From Citromicrobium sp. (GTDB lineage: Bacteria > Pseudomonadota > Alphaproteobacteria > Sphingomonadales > Sphingomonadaceae): a stretch of DNA of 47,130 bases. Made by a program: the position numbers and the translations under genes. The DNA is taken from assembly GCA_003248395.1 (NCBI GenBank), contig QFNA01000001.1:1-47130 (forward strand), written 5' to 3'. The number at the start of each line of letters is the position of its first letter. Position 1 is the first letter of the stretch. Below, piece after piece: positions 8,428-16,800 of this stretch. The notes under the pieces are model-generated. The model did not search any database, had not been told where the DNA came from, and saw only the letters and a program-made list of their open reading frames with translations.

Positions 8428-10026
8428 TCAAGCGGCTTCAAACTGGTTCATGGTGTTATCCTTGCCGCCGGCTTTGAGCGCGGCTTCCCCGGCAAAGTAG
8501 TCCTTGTGATCGTCGCCAATGTCCGATCCCGCCATGTTCTGGTGCTTGACGCAGGCGATACCCTGGCGAATTTCCTCGCGCTGCACGTTCTTGACGTATC
8601 CGAGCATGGCCTGCTCGCCGAAATATTCTTTCGCGAGATTGTCGGTGCTCAGCGCCGCAGTATGGTATGTCGGCAGCGTGATCAGGTGATGGAAAATGCC
8701 TGCCCGCCTGGCTGCATCGGCCTGGAAAGTCCGGATCTTTTCGTCGGCTTCCGCAGCGAGCGGGGTCGAATCGTAATCGGCACTCATGAGCTGGTCGCGA
8801 TCGAAGGCGCTAACGTCCTTGCCCGCTTCGGCCCAAGCATCATAAACCTGCTGACGGAAATTCAGCGTCCAGTTGAAGCTGGGTGAATTGTTGTAGACCA
8901 GCTTCGCATTGGGGACGACTTCGCGAATGCGGTCGACCATGCCGGCAATCTGTTCGACATGCGGCTTCTCGGTCTCGATCCACAACAGGTCGGCACCGTT
9001 TTGCAGGGCCGTAATGCAATCGAGCACACAGCGATCTTCTCCCGTCCCCTCGCGGAACTGGTAAAGATTGCTCGGCAAACGCTTGGGCGCCAGCAGCTTG
9101 CCGTCGCGGCTGATGAACACCTGGCCATTGCCGATGCTGTCGGCATCAATTTCGTCGCAATCGAGGAAGCTGTTATACTGGTCCCCCAGATCGCCGGGTT
9201 CGGTGCTATAGGCGATCTGCTTCGTCAAACCGGCGCCCAAGCTGTCGGTACGCGCCACGATGATCCCGTCGGGCACACCGAGTTCGAGGAATGCGTAGCG
9301 GATCGCACGGATCTTCTGGAGGAAATCCTCGTGCGGGACGGTCACCTTGCCGTCCTGGTGACCGCATTGCTTCTCGTCGGAAACCTGATTTTCGATCTGC
9401 AGCGCGCAAGCACCCGCTTCGATCATCTTCTTCGCCAGCAGATAGGTTGCCTCGGCATTACCGAAGCCGGCGTCGATGTCGGCGATGATCGGCACCACAT
9501 GCGTCTGGTGCTCGTCAATTTCGCGCAGCAGGCGATGCGTATTGACGGCATCGCCGATCGCTTTCGCCTCATCGAGCTGGCGGAATAATCCGCCAAGTTC
9601 GCGAGCGTCCGCCTGCTTTAGAAAGGTATAGAGTTCGCCAATGAGTGCAGGGACGCTGGTTTTCTCGTGCATCGACTGGTCGGGCAAAGGGCCGAAATCG
9701 CTGCGCAAGGCTGCGACCATCCAGCCGGACAGGTAAAGATACCGACGCTTCGTCGAGCCGAAATGCTTCTTGATGCTGATCATTTTTTGCTGGGCGATGA
9801 AGCCGTGCCAGCAACCGAGCGACTGCGTGTAATGCGCTGGATCCGCGTCGTAGCTTTCCATGTCTTCGCGCATGATCCTCGCCGTGTAGCGCGCGATATC
9901 GAGGCCGGTCGGAAACCGGTTCTGCGTTGCCATCCTGGCGGCGCTTGCCGCGTCGATCGAGTTCCAGGAATTTCCATTGGCTGCGATAGTCTCGCCCAGC
10001 TGGGCAATCTGGCTTTGATAGGTCAC
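8428..10026 (-). CDS. aceA: Isocitrate lyase
   Basis: A 532-residue isocitrate lyase, the entry enzyme of the glyoxylate shunt, splitting isocitrate to glyoxylate and succinate. The GTG at 10026 is chosen because AGGAG lies 8 nt upstream and the protein then begins MTYQSQIAQLGETIAANG, the usual family start; the frame is open further upstream but without support. Signatures: GWMVAALRSDFGPLPDQSM, ADIDAGFGNAEATYLLAKKM, QIENQVSDEKQCGHQDGK (the K-x-CGH catalytic loop with the active-site Cys), and LLWIETEKPH. The length fits the longer ICL class. It is followed by a 63-residue partner gene and is divergent from an ScfR/RamB-like regulator. Confidence 0.95.
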   Translation of the reverse strand: MTYQSQIAQLGETIAANGNSWNSIDAASAARMATQNRFPTGLDIARYTARIMREDMESYDADPAHYTQSLGCWHGFIAQQKMISIKKHFGSTKRRYLYLSGWMVAALRSDFGPLPDQSMHEKTSVPALIGELYTFLKQADARELGGLFRQLDEAKAIGDAVNTHRLLREIDEHQTHVVPIIADIDAGFGNAEATYLLAKKMIEAGACALQIENQVSDEKQCGHQDGKVTVPHEDFLQKIRAIRYAFLELGVPDGIIVARTDSLGAGLTKQIAYSTEPGDLGDQYNSFLDCDEIDADSIGNGQVFISRDGKLLAPKRLPSNLYQFREGTGEDRCVLDCITALQNGADLLWIETEKPHVEQIAGMVDRIREVVPNAKLVYNNSPSFNWTLNFRQQVYDAWAEAGKDVSAFDRDQLMSADYDSTPLAAEADEKIRTFQADAARRAGIFHHLITLPTYHTAALSTDNLAKEYFGEQAMLGYVKNVQREEIRQGIACVKHQNMAGSDIGDDHKDYFAGEAALKAGGKDNTMNQFEAA

Positions 10027-10103
10027 AAACTTGCTCCTGTCGCTTGGGCCGTGTTGGCCTTGCCAAACTGATTGGCGGGTCACCTTGGCCGCGAACAGGA
10101 AAA

Positions 10104-10173
10104 TTGACAGGATTTGTTGTCTGGATTAGCTAATCACCCATTGTATTGGTGTAATGTTGTAAAGAAAGTTACA
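10104..10173. promoter_or_regulatory. Palindromes in the aceA / ScfR-like intergenic region
   Basis: The 151-nt gap between two divergent genes holds a perfect 12-bp palindrome GATTAGCTAATC (10124-10135), an interrupted palindrome TGTAA-N6-TTACA (10158-10173) just before the regulator start, and a TTGACA hexamer (10104-10109) on the plus strand. This is what an autoregulated operator controlling both genes would look like. No match to a published binding motif is claimed. Confidence 0.5.
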
Positions 10174-10177
10174 TCGC

Positions 10178-11560
10178 ATGGCGGAGACAGCCTTACTTGC
10201 CGGCCCCGCGTTGAAGCGCCTGCGAAAGCGGGAAGGGCTTACCCAGGCTGCGATGGCGGGTCGGTTGGCAATATCGCCCAGCTATTTGAATCTGATCGAG
10301 CGGAATCAGCGTCCCTTGAGTGCGCGCGTGGTCATGGCGCTTGTCGAAGAATTCGCGTTCGATCCAGCCGCGCTGCGCGAGGATGAAGCCATTGGCGGCA
10401 TCGACGGCCTCGTCAGACGCCTTGCAGACGAGCGGTTCGGCGACTTGGCAATCGATCGGGACGATGCCGAGGAGTTTCTCTCGAATGCACCCCAGGCTGC
10501 GGCCGCCTTCGCGCGCCTTTATGATCAGGCAGGGTCGGGGCGGAGCCAGGGCGAGGACCCGCTGGCCGCGTCGCGGCGCGAGATCGAAAAATGGCGCAAC
10601 CATTTTGCCGATCTCGACCATGCCGCTGAACAACTCGCAGACGAAATGCGGCTTTCACGGGCGGAAATCGGGATTGCATTGACCGAACGGCTGCGCGAAC
10701 GGCATCAATTGTCAGTACGGATTTTGCCGCGCGATGTAATGCCGGAAAGTCTTGCCCGCCTCGACCTTCATGCACGGCAAATCCAGTTGTCGGAGATGCT
10801 TGGCCATGCTTCGCGCAATTTCCAGCTTGCCCTGCAAATTGCCAACCTGGAAATGCGCGATCCGATCGAGGCGCTTGTCCATGGCAGTCAGGCAGGCGAT
10901 CCATCGGCTCGGATGCTGTTCAGGCGTCATCTGCAAGGCTATTTCGCTGCTGCGCTTCTGATGCCTTACGGTCGTTTCCTGCGTGCTTGCGAGGCGACCG
11001 AGTATGATCTGCCGGTGTTGGAGAGGCGGTTTTCCGTCAGTTTCGAGCAGCTCGCGCATCGTCTCACCACACTCCAGCGTGTTGGGCAGCGCGGACTGCC
11101 ATTCTTCATGATCAGGATTGATCGAGCGGGCCAGTTTTCCAAGAGCTTTGCCGGCGCGAGTTCCGCGCATTTCGCAACTGCCGAGGCGTCATGTCCCCTG
11201 TGGCATGCACATCTCGCCTTCGATCGTGCGGGCGAACTGGTCGTCCAGTATGTCTCGCTCGACTCCGCGGCAGAGCCGCAGGGCGGCTGGCTGACGATGA
11301 TGAAAAGCGTCGAGGGAAGCGGCGCGCCGGGACGGGCAAGATTCGTGGTCGCGATCGGTATCGAAGCCGTCCTTGCGCGGGATTTGGCGCAGGCAAGGGG
11401 GCTATCGTTGCGCCCTGCCGATGCCCAGCCAATCGGTCCTGGTTGCGCAGCCTGCGTCCGCGCAAATTGCCCGCAGCGATCCTTGCCGCCGCATAATCGC
11501 GCACTGACCTTCGATCGCATGCGTCGGGGATCGACACCGTTCGAGTTTGCCAACGGCTAG
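10178..11560 (+). CDS. ScfR/RamB-like XRE transcriptional regulator
   Basis: A 460-residue DNA-binding regulator of the COG3800 type. An XRE helix-turn-helix occupies about residues 10-65 (LRKREGLTQAAMAGRLAISP). The long C-terminal half carries the DUF2083-like part: FQLALQIANLEMRDPIEAL, then a YFAAALLMPYGRFLRACE stretch, and a cysteine cluster CAACVRANCPQR close to the C-terminus (about residues 435-446). Relatives include RamB, which controls acetate and glyoxylate-cycle genes in corynebacteria, and short-chain acyl-CoA responsive regulators in alphaproteobacteria. Divergent placement from aceA supports direct control of isocitrate lyase; the effector (acyl-CoA or redox through the cysteines) is inference. 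Confidence 0.87.
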   Translation: MAETALLAGPALKRLRKREGLTQAAMAGRLAISPSYLNLIERNQRPLSARVVMALVEEFAFDPAALREDEAIGGIDGLVRRLADERFGDLAIDRDDAEEFLSNAPQAAAAFARLYDQAGSGRSQGEDPLAASRREIEKWRNHFADLDHAAEQLADEMRLSRAEIGIALTERLRERHQLSVRILPRDVMPESLARLDLHARQIQLSEMLGHASRNFQLALQIANLEMRDPIEALVHGSQAGDPSARMLFRRHLQGYFAAALLMPYGRFLRACEATEYDLPVLERRFSVSFEQLAHRLTTLQRVGQRGLPFFMIRIDRAGQFSKSFAGASSAHFATAEASCPLWHAHLAFDRAGELVVQYVSLDSAAEPQGGWLTMMKSVEGSGAPGRARFVVAIGIEAVLARDLAQARGLSLRPADAQPIGPGCAACVRANCPQRSLPPHNRALTFDRMRRGSTPFEFANG

Positions 11561-11632
11561 CGGTTCTGCGGGAACTGACAATCCGTGATAAGGGTTGGTC
11601 GCTTCAAACGATAATATCAGGAAGGAAAGACC

Positions 11633-11929
11633 ATGACCGAGGAACGCATCACGGAAACACACACACCCTCGGGCGATACGCATACGACTCACACGGTCAT
11701 TACCGATGATGGCCGTCGCAGCGGCGGGTCTGGCTGGTTGATTGCCCTGGGTTTGATCGCTCTCGCAATCGTCGGCATCTATCTCTTCACCCAGATGAGC
11801 GGATCGGAAGTCGCGAAGGATAATGCGATTGCCGGTGCAGCCAATGAGGTGGGCGAAGCGGCCGGTCAGGTCGGCGATGCTGCACAGAATGCCGGAGAGG
11901 CCGTGGACGACGCGGTAGGCGGCGAATAA
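11633..11929 (+). CDS. Small single-pass membrane protein
   Basis: A 98-residue protein, ATG at 11633 after AGGAAGGAAAG. A Thr/His-rich hydrophilic N-terminus (about 1-32) precedes one membrane segment WLIALGLIALAIVGIYLF (about 35-52), then an Ala/Gly/Glu-rich tail with loosely repeated VGEAAGQVGDAAQNAGEAV units that should form an amphipathic helix. No family can be named. It stands alone between the ScfR-like gene and the PEP-CTERM cluster. Confidence 0.75.
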   Translation: MTEERITETHTPSGDTHTTHTVITDDGRRSGGSGWLIALGLIALAIVGIYLFTQMSGSEVAKDNAIAGAANEVGEAAGQVGDAAQNAGEAVDDAVGGE

Positions 11930-11967
11930 ACGCCAGCTCCCGATCGAGATAGCGCGAGATCACTTGC

Positions 11968-12006
11968 GCCACTCGATCGCGCCACTCGATCGCACCACGC
12001 GATCAC
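11968..12006. repeat. Three tandem 13-bp repeats upstream of epsB
   Basis: GCCACTCGATCGC occurs twice head to tail without a mismatch (11968-11980 and 11981-11993), with a third degraded copy (11994-12006). The array sits about 80 nt before the epsB start and next to the TGTAAA-type palindrome, so it may be a binding site for an activator. Confidence 0.65.
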
Positions 12007-12007
12007 A

Positions 12008-12040
12008 CTGTAAAATTTACCGACAGTTCACCATTCTTGC
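12008..12040 (+). promoter_or_regulatory. Candidate PrsR-type operator and weak sigma-54-like promoter
   Basis: CTGTAAAATTTACCGACAG (12008-12026) contains the odd-centred palindrome GTAAA-A-TTTAC. Immediately after it, GTTCAC-N5-TTGC (12026-12040) has the spacing of a -24/-12 sigma-54 promoter but lacks the near-invariant GG of the -24 element. PrsR, encoded downstream, is a sigma-54 activator of PEP-CTERM genes, which makes the layout suggestive. The promoter match is weak. Confidence 0.35.
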
Positions 12041-12084
12041 GCTAGGAAAGCCTGACGCAAGGGTGATGGTTTCGAACACGCAGC

Positions 12085-13470
12085 ATGGTACGCCTTTTCA
12101 AGCATTATCTCCCCTACAAGGTGGTGTTGCTGTGCGTCGTCGAGTTTATCCTCCTCTTCGTTGCAGCCGAGCTCGCATGGAAATTGCGCATGGCGCAAAT
12201 CGACATGGCACCGTCGAGCGTCATGGCGAGACTCCCGGCAATTACAGGCTATGCACTAACGGTATGGCTGGCCCTGATCGCGGTCGGCGGGTACTTGCCG
12301 GAATCACTGCGTTCTCACCGGTTTGCGTTTGGCCGGATGCTGGTAGCCGTGGGCTTGAGCGTTTTCGTCATTTCATTCGTGAACCTCTTGATTCCCGGTT
12401 CGACTGTCTGGCGATCGGTCCTGCTATACGCGATGGGGACGACGCTCCTCCTCCTCACCGCCAATCGCGTGCTCCTCGGTCGGCTGATCGATCCATCGAC
12501 ATTCGCACGGCGGGTGCTGATCCTCGGCGCCGGGGAGAGGGCAAAACGCCTGATCGAACTGTCGCACAGGGACGGAAGCGGGTTTAGCGTCGCCGGCGTG
12601 ATCGCGATGTCCCCGGAAGAGAATACGGTGCCGGAAGCCGTATCGCGCGCATCGATTCCTGATCTCGGAAAATTCGTCTCTCGCATCCAGGCGGATGAAG
12701 TCGTGCTGGCATTGCAGGAACGACGCAACTCCCTGCCTCTCAAGGATCTTCTGAGGGTCAAGACGCGGGGTGTCTATGTCAGCGACTTTTCGACGCTGCT
12801 GGAGCGGGAAATGGGACGTGTCGATCTGGATACGGTCAATCCCAGCTGGCTGATCTTCTCCGACGGGTTCGCCTCGGGCCGCCGGCTGTCGACCATCGCC
12901 AAGCGCGTATTCGACGTCGTGGTCAGCCTGTTGCTGCTCCTCGTGACCTGGCCATTGATCCTGATTTTCGGACTGCTCGTGAAGCTCGAAAGCAATGGTC
13001 CGGCATTCTATCGGCAAATCCGGGTCGGCCATTTCGGGGAAACGTTCGAGATACTGAAACTCCGCTCTATGCGACAGGATGCCGAGGCAGGGGGCGCGAA
13101 ATGGGCCGAGCGGGATGATCCGCGTATCACGCGGGTCGGACGCTTCATCCGTCTGGTGCGGATCGACGAGCTACCGCAGATGTGGAGCGTCCTGAAGGGC
13201 GAGATGAGCTTCGTCGGGCCGCGGCCCGAGCGACCGCAATTCGTCGACGAACTCGAGAAATTGCTGCCATATTACGCTGAGCGACACATGGTGAAGCCGG
13301 GCATTACTGGGTGGGCGCAGGTCAATTTCCCCTATGGCGCGAGCATGGACGATGCGCGGCAGAAGCTCGAGTACGATCTCTATTATGCGAAAAATTACAC
13401 GCCTTTCCTCGATCTGGTGATCCTGTTGCAGACTGCGCGGGTCATCATCTGGCCCGAAGGTGCGCGATGA
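12085..13470 (+). CDS. epsB: EpsB-type polyprenyl glycosylphosphotransferase (TIGR03013-like)
   Basis: A 461-residue initiating sugar transferase of exopolysaccharide synthesis, of the kind tied to PEP-CTERM/exosortase systems. Four or more N-terminal membrane helices (about 10-135) precede a Rossmann-like domain with RVLILGAGERAKRLIEL (about 142-158), then a further membrane helix near residue 280 and the catalytic bacterial sugar transferase domain: FYRQIRVGHFGETFEILKLR, IDELPQMWSVLKGEMSFVGP, and VKPGITGWAQVNFPYG. It would move a hexose-1-phosphate onto undecaprenyl phosphate at the inner membrane. Its stop overlaps the prsK start (ATGA). No strong ribosome site was seen before 12085. Confidence 0.9.
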   Translation: MVRLFKHYLPYKVVLLCVVEFILLFVAAELAWKLRMAQIDMAPSSVMARLPAITGYALTVWLALIAVGGYLPESLRSHRFAFGRMLVAVGLSVFVISFVNLLIPGSTVWRSVLLYAMGTTLLLLTANRVLLGRLIDPSTFARRVLILGAGERAKRLIELSHRDGSGFSVAGVIAMSPEENTVPEAVSRASIPDLGKFVSRIQADEVVLALQERRNSLPLKDLLRVKTRGVYVSDFSTLLEREMGRVDLDTVNPSWLIFSDGFASGRRLSTIAKRVFDVVVSLLLLLVTWPLILIFGLLVKLESNGPAFYRQIRVGHFGETFEILKLRSMRQDAEAGGAKWAERDDPRITRVGRFIRLVRIDELPQMWSVLKGEMSFVGPRPERPQFVDELEKLLPYYAERHMVKPGITGWAQVNFPYGASMDDARQKLEYDLYYAKNYTPFLDLVILLQTARVIIWPEGAR

Positions 13471-15427
13471 ACCTGGTAGTCGACGCCTTCGGTTTTTTCG
13501 GCTTCGTTGCGGGTGCCGTGGTTAGTGCGCTGGCAGCAGTCTGGATCGCGCGTGCTGGAGGAGTGGCGCGGGGTGAGCGCTGGGCTGGGATGGTGGCGCT
13601 TGCTTGCATGGTCGGGTGGTGCGTCGCATCGGCGAGTTTCGGGCCAGCATCGACAGCGTCGGCTGCCGCGGGTGCGGTCACCAGTATCGCTTGGCTGGGT
13701 GTGATCTATACCCTCTTTCGTGGTGACGGACGCGATCGCAGTCTTCGTCCGATCATTCCTTTGCTGGCGTCGATCGCGGTGGTCGAGTTTTTGCGCGGTG
13801 CGTTGCTTGTCGCCGGGGATGGTATTGCGGATTATTCCGCGCTGCTTGGCATGCTGGGGGCGGCGGGGGCGTTGGTGTTAGTTCATAATGTACATACGGG
13901 AGAGGATCGGTCGGCGATCCGCTGGCAAGTTGCTGCATTGTTGGGTTTCTGGGCATTTATCCTTAATTATCATGCACTTGCATATTTCGCCGGGCAGCCT
14001 TTGGCCGAACTCGATGCAGTAAGGGGTTTTGTGCTGGCGCTGGTCGCGATCGTGTTCGCGACGGGCTTCGGACGCGTGGCGCGGACGCATGCCTTCCGGC
14101 CTTCGCGGATGGTGTCGTTCCGCTTTCTGTCGCTGGGCGTGATCGCGCTGTACCTGGGAGCGATGGGGCTGGCGGTGTCGCTGATAGACATGCTGGGCGG
14201 CGATCTGGCGGTGATGGTGCAGGTCGGCCTGCTGGTCGCGGCGGCGAGCCTTTCGCTGCTGTGGCTGCCCTCGACGAATTTGAGGGGACGATCGGGGGGA
14301 GCGCGATCCCGCTGCACGAACGGGTTATCAAGGCGCTGTCCGATATCACCGAGAGCCCCGGAGGGATTCTGTTCCTGCGCGGTGAAGACGGCGATTTCGA
14401 ACCGGTGGCGCTGGCAAACTGGGCAGGCAAAACGGGCAGGATCCCGGAAGGCATGTCCGACATTTTCGTCGAGCAGGCGCTTGTCCTGGATCTGGAACAA
14501 TCGCGTGGCGGCTCCAACGTTCGGGGCGAGCTGGAGATGGTGCCCGACTGGATGCTGGCGGACGAATGCGCCTGGGCAGCCGTGCCGCTGATCCATTTCG
14601 ACAGGCTGGCGGGCATCGTCGTGCTGGCCAGGCCGGAATTCCGGCGCGAACTCGACTGGGAGGATTTCGACCTGCTGCGCGTCGTCGGACGGCAACTGGC
14701 GAGCTATCTGGCCGAAGAGGCAAGCCAGGCATCGCTGCAGGAAGCAAGCCGGTTCGATGAATTCAACCGGCGCATGGCATTCGTGATGCACGACATCAAG
14801 AACCTGTCGAGCCAGTTGACGCTGCTGCTGCGCAATGCCGAGAAGCATGCCGACAAGCCGGAATTCCGCAGCGACATGCTGGTGACTCTGCGGAGCAGCG
14901 CAGACAAGCTCAACGCGATGCTGGCGCGGTTGGGGCGCTATGCGCAGTCCTCTCCGCAACGGCGGCGCGAGGTCGATCTGGCAAGCGCGGCGCGTGCCGT
15001 CTGCGCACGCTATGCGGGCAGTCATCCGGTGGCGATGGTACGCAGCGACGAGGTGCGGGCCGAAGTCGATCCCGAAGCGCTGGAACAGGCGCTGGCGCAC
15101 ATCGTGCAGAATGCCGTCGAGGCGAGCGACGAGCGTGCGGCGGTGCTGATCGAGGTGGTCAACGAAGGCCTGAGCGGCCGCATCACCGTGACCGACACGG
15201 GCGAAGGCATGGAGCCTGCATTCCTGCGCAACGGCCTGTTCAAGCCGTTCACGTCGACCAAGGAAGGCGGGTTCGGGATCGGGGCATTCGAGGCGCGCGA
15301 AACGATCAAGGCGATGGGCGGTCGGCTCGACGTCGAATCGCATCCGGGGCTGGGCACGCGGTTCACGCTGAGTTTCCCGGCGAGTGCGATGGGCCGCCTG
15401 GCAGCCGCGCAGCCGGAGGCCGCATGA
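13467..15427 (+). pseudogene. prsK: PEP-CTERM system sensor histidine kinase PrsK, frame-disrupted
   Basis: The first part reads in one frame from ATG 13467 (MNLVVDAFGFFGF) through about eight membrane helices to LSLLWLPST near 14275. The rest reads in the next frame from about 14261: LHERVIKALSDITESPGGIL, a GAF-type domain, the His box FVMHDIKNLSSQLTLLLRN, the ATPase N box HIVQNAVEA, DTGEGM, and FKPFTSTKEGGFGIGAFEAR. The join also seems to lack the juxtamembrane segment that links the helices to the GAF domain in this family, by recall about 30-40 residues. So the gene carries a frame change plus a probable deletion at 14261-14300. A separate C-terminal kinase could start at GTG 14261 (388 residues) but has no ribosome site. 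Composition rises in GC near 14.0 kb inside this gene. A sequence error remains possible. It overlaps epsB and prsR by ATGA. Confidence 0.8.
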
Positions 15428-16800
15428 GCGCCGCGGAGAAGAAACCCGCGCTGTTGATCGTCGAAGATGACGAGGGCCTGCAGGCGCAGCTGAAATGGGC
15501 CTATGAGGATTACGACGTGGCGATGGCCGCCAATCGCGACCAGGCGATCGCGCTGCTGCGCTCCGTCGAGCCTGCGGTCGTCACGCTGGACCTGGGACTG
15601 CCGCCCGATCCCGACGGGACCAGCGAGGGCATGGCGGTGCTTGACGCCATCATGGCCATCAAGCCCGATACCAAGGTGGTGGTGGCAAGCGGGCACGGTG
15701 CGCGCGAGAGCGCGCTGCAGGCGATCGAGCGCGGTGCCTATGATTTCTACCAGAAACCGGTCGATATCGACGATCTTGGCCTGATCGTGGAGCGGGCATT
15801 CCGCCTGCACCGGATCGAACAAGAAAACCGGCAATTGTCCGCGAAGGTGGGCGCCGACAAGCGCATCCTGGGCTCGATGATTACCGGCGCGCCCGAAATG
15901 GCACGCGTCGCGCGCACCATCGAGCGGGTCGGCCCGACCGATATTTCGGTGATGCTGCTGGGTGCGAGCGGATCGGGCAAAGAGCTGCTGGCCCGCGGGC
16001 TGCATGAGGCGAGCAACCGGCGCGCTGGCAATTTCGTGGCGATCAATTGTGCCGCGATCCCAGAAACGCTGCTGGAAAGCGAGCTGTTCGGCCATGAAAA
16101 GGGATCGTTCACCGGAGCCAGCCGGACCACCGAAGGCAAGATCGAGCAGGCGCATGGCGGCACGCTGTTCCTCGACGAGGTCGGCGACATACCGCTGGCG
16201 CTGCAGGTCAAGCTGCTGCGGTTCATCCAGGAACGGTTGATCGAAAGGATCGGCGGACGCAAGCCGATTGCGGTCGATACGCGGATCGTCTGCGCCACGC
16301 ATCAGGATCTGGAAGCGATGATCGCCGCGGGGACATTCCGCGAGGACCTGTTCTATCGCCTTGCCGAAATCGTCGTCAAAATCCCCGCACTGGCCGATCG
16401 GCCCGGCGACCCGGTCTTGCTGGCGCGGCATTTCCTGGCGCGGCACGCGGCGGAGATGAACCCCAAGGTCAGCGGTTTTTCGCCCGATGCGCTGGCCGCC
16501 ATCGACGAGTGGCGGTGGCCGGGCAATGTGCGCGAGCTGGAAAACCGGGTCAAGCGCGCGGTGATCATGGCCGAGGACAAGCTGGTGCATCGCAGCGACC
16601 TCGATCTGGTCGAAGACGAGGACGACGACGAAGCGGCGGTGGCCCTGAACCTGAAGCGGGCGCGCGAGGAGGCGGATCGCAGGATGATCCGCAAGGCGAT
16701 AACGCGCAGCGACGGCAATATCTCGCATGCCGCGAAGCTGCTGGGGATCAGCCGCCCCACGCTTTACGACCTGCTGAAGCAGTATGACATCCAGGCTTGA
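15424..16800 (+). CDS. prsR: PEP-CTERM-box response regulator PrsR (sigma-54 activator)
   Basis: A 458-residue NtrC-type regulator. The receiver domain (about 1-125) has the acidic pair in LLIVEDDEG and the phosphoacceptor aspartate in VVTLDLGLPPDPDG. The AAA+ domain (about 155-380) shows Walker A GASGSGKELLARGL, a GSFTGA loop (usually GAFTGA) in ELFGHEKGSFTGASRTTEG, and Walker B GGTLFLDEVGDI. A Fis-type helix-turn-helix ends the protein (SHAAKLLGISRPTLYDLLKQ). It should be phosphorylated by PrsK and activate sigma-54 promoters of PEP-CTERM genes. With prsK broken, its input may be lost or altered. Its start overlaps the prsK stop. Confidence 0.92.
   Translation: MSAAEKKPALLIVEDDEGLQAQLKWAYEDYDVAMAANRDQAIALLRSVEPAVVTLDLGLPPDPDGTSEGMAVLDAIMAIKPDTKVVVASGHGARESALQAIERGAYDFYQKPVDIDDLGLIVERAFRLHRIEQENRQLSAKVGADKRILGSMITGAPEMARVARTIERVGPTDISVMLLGASGSGKELLARGLHEASNRRAGNFVAINCAAIPETLLESELFGHEKGSFTGASRTTEGKIEQAHGGTLFLDEVGDIPLALQVKLLRFIQERLIERIGGRKPIAVDTRIVCATHQDLEAMIAAGTFREDLFYRLAEIVVKIPALADRPGDPVLLARHFLARHAAEMNPKVSGFSPDALAAIDEWRWPGNVRELENRVKRAVIMAEDKLVHRSDLDLVEDEDDDEAAVALNLKRAREEADRRMIRKAITRSDGNISHAAKLLGISRPTLYDLLKQYDIQA

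Noticed and set aside
11941..12006. Tandem repeats as a possible CRISPR or attachment site
   Set aside because: Units are 13 bp, directly adjacent with no spacers, only three copies, and no integrase or cas gene is near.
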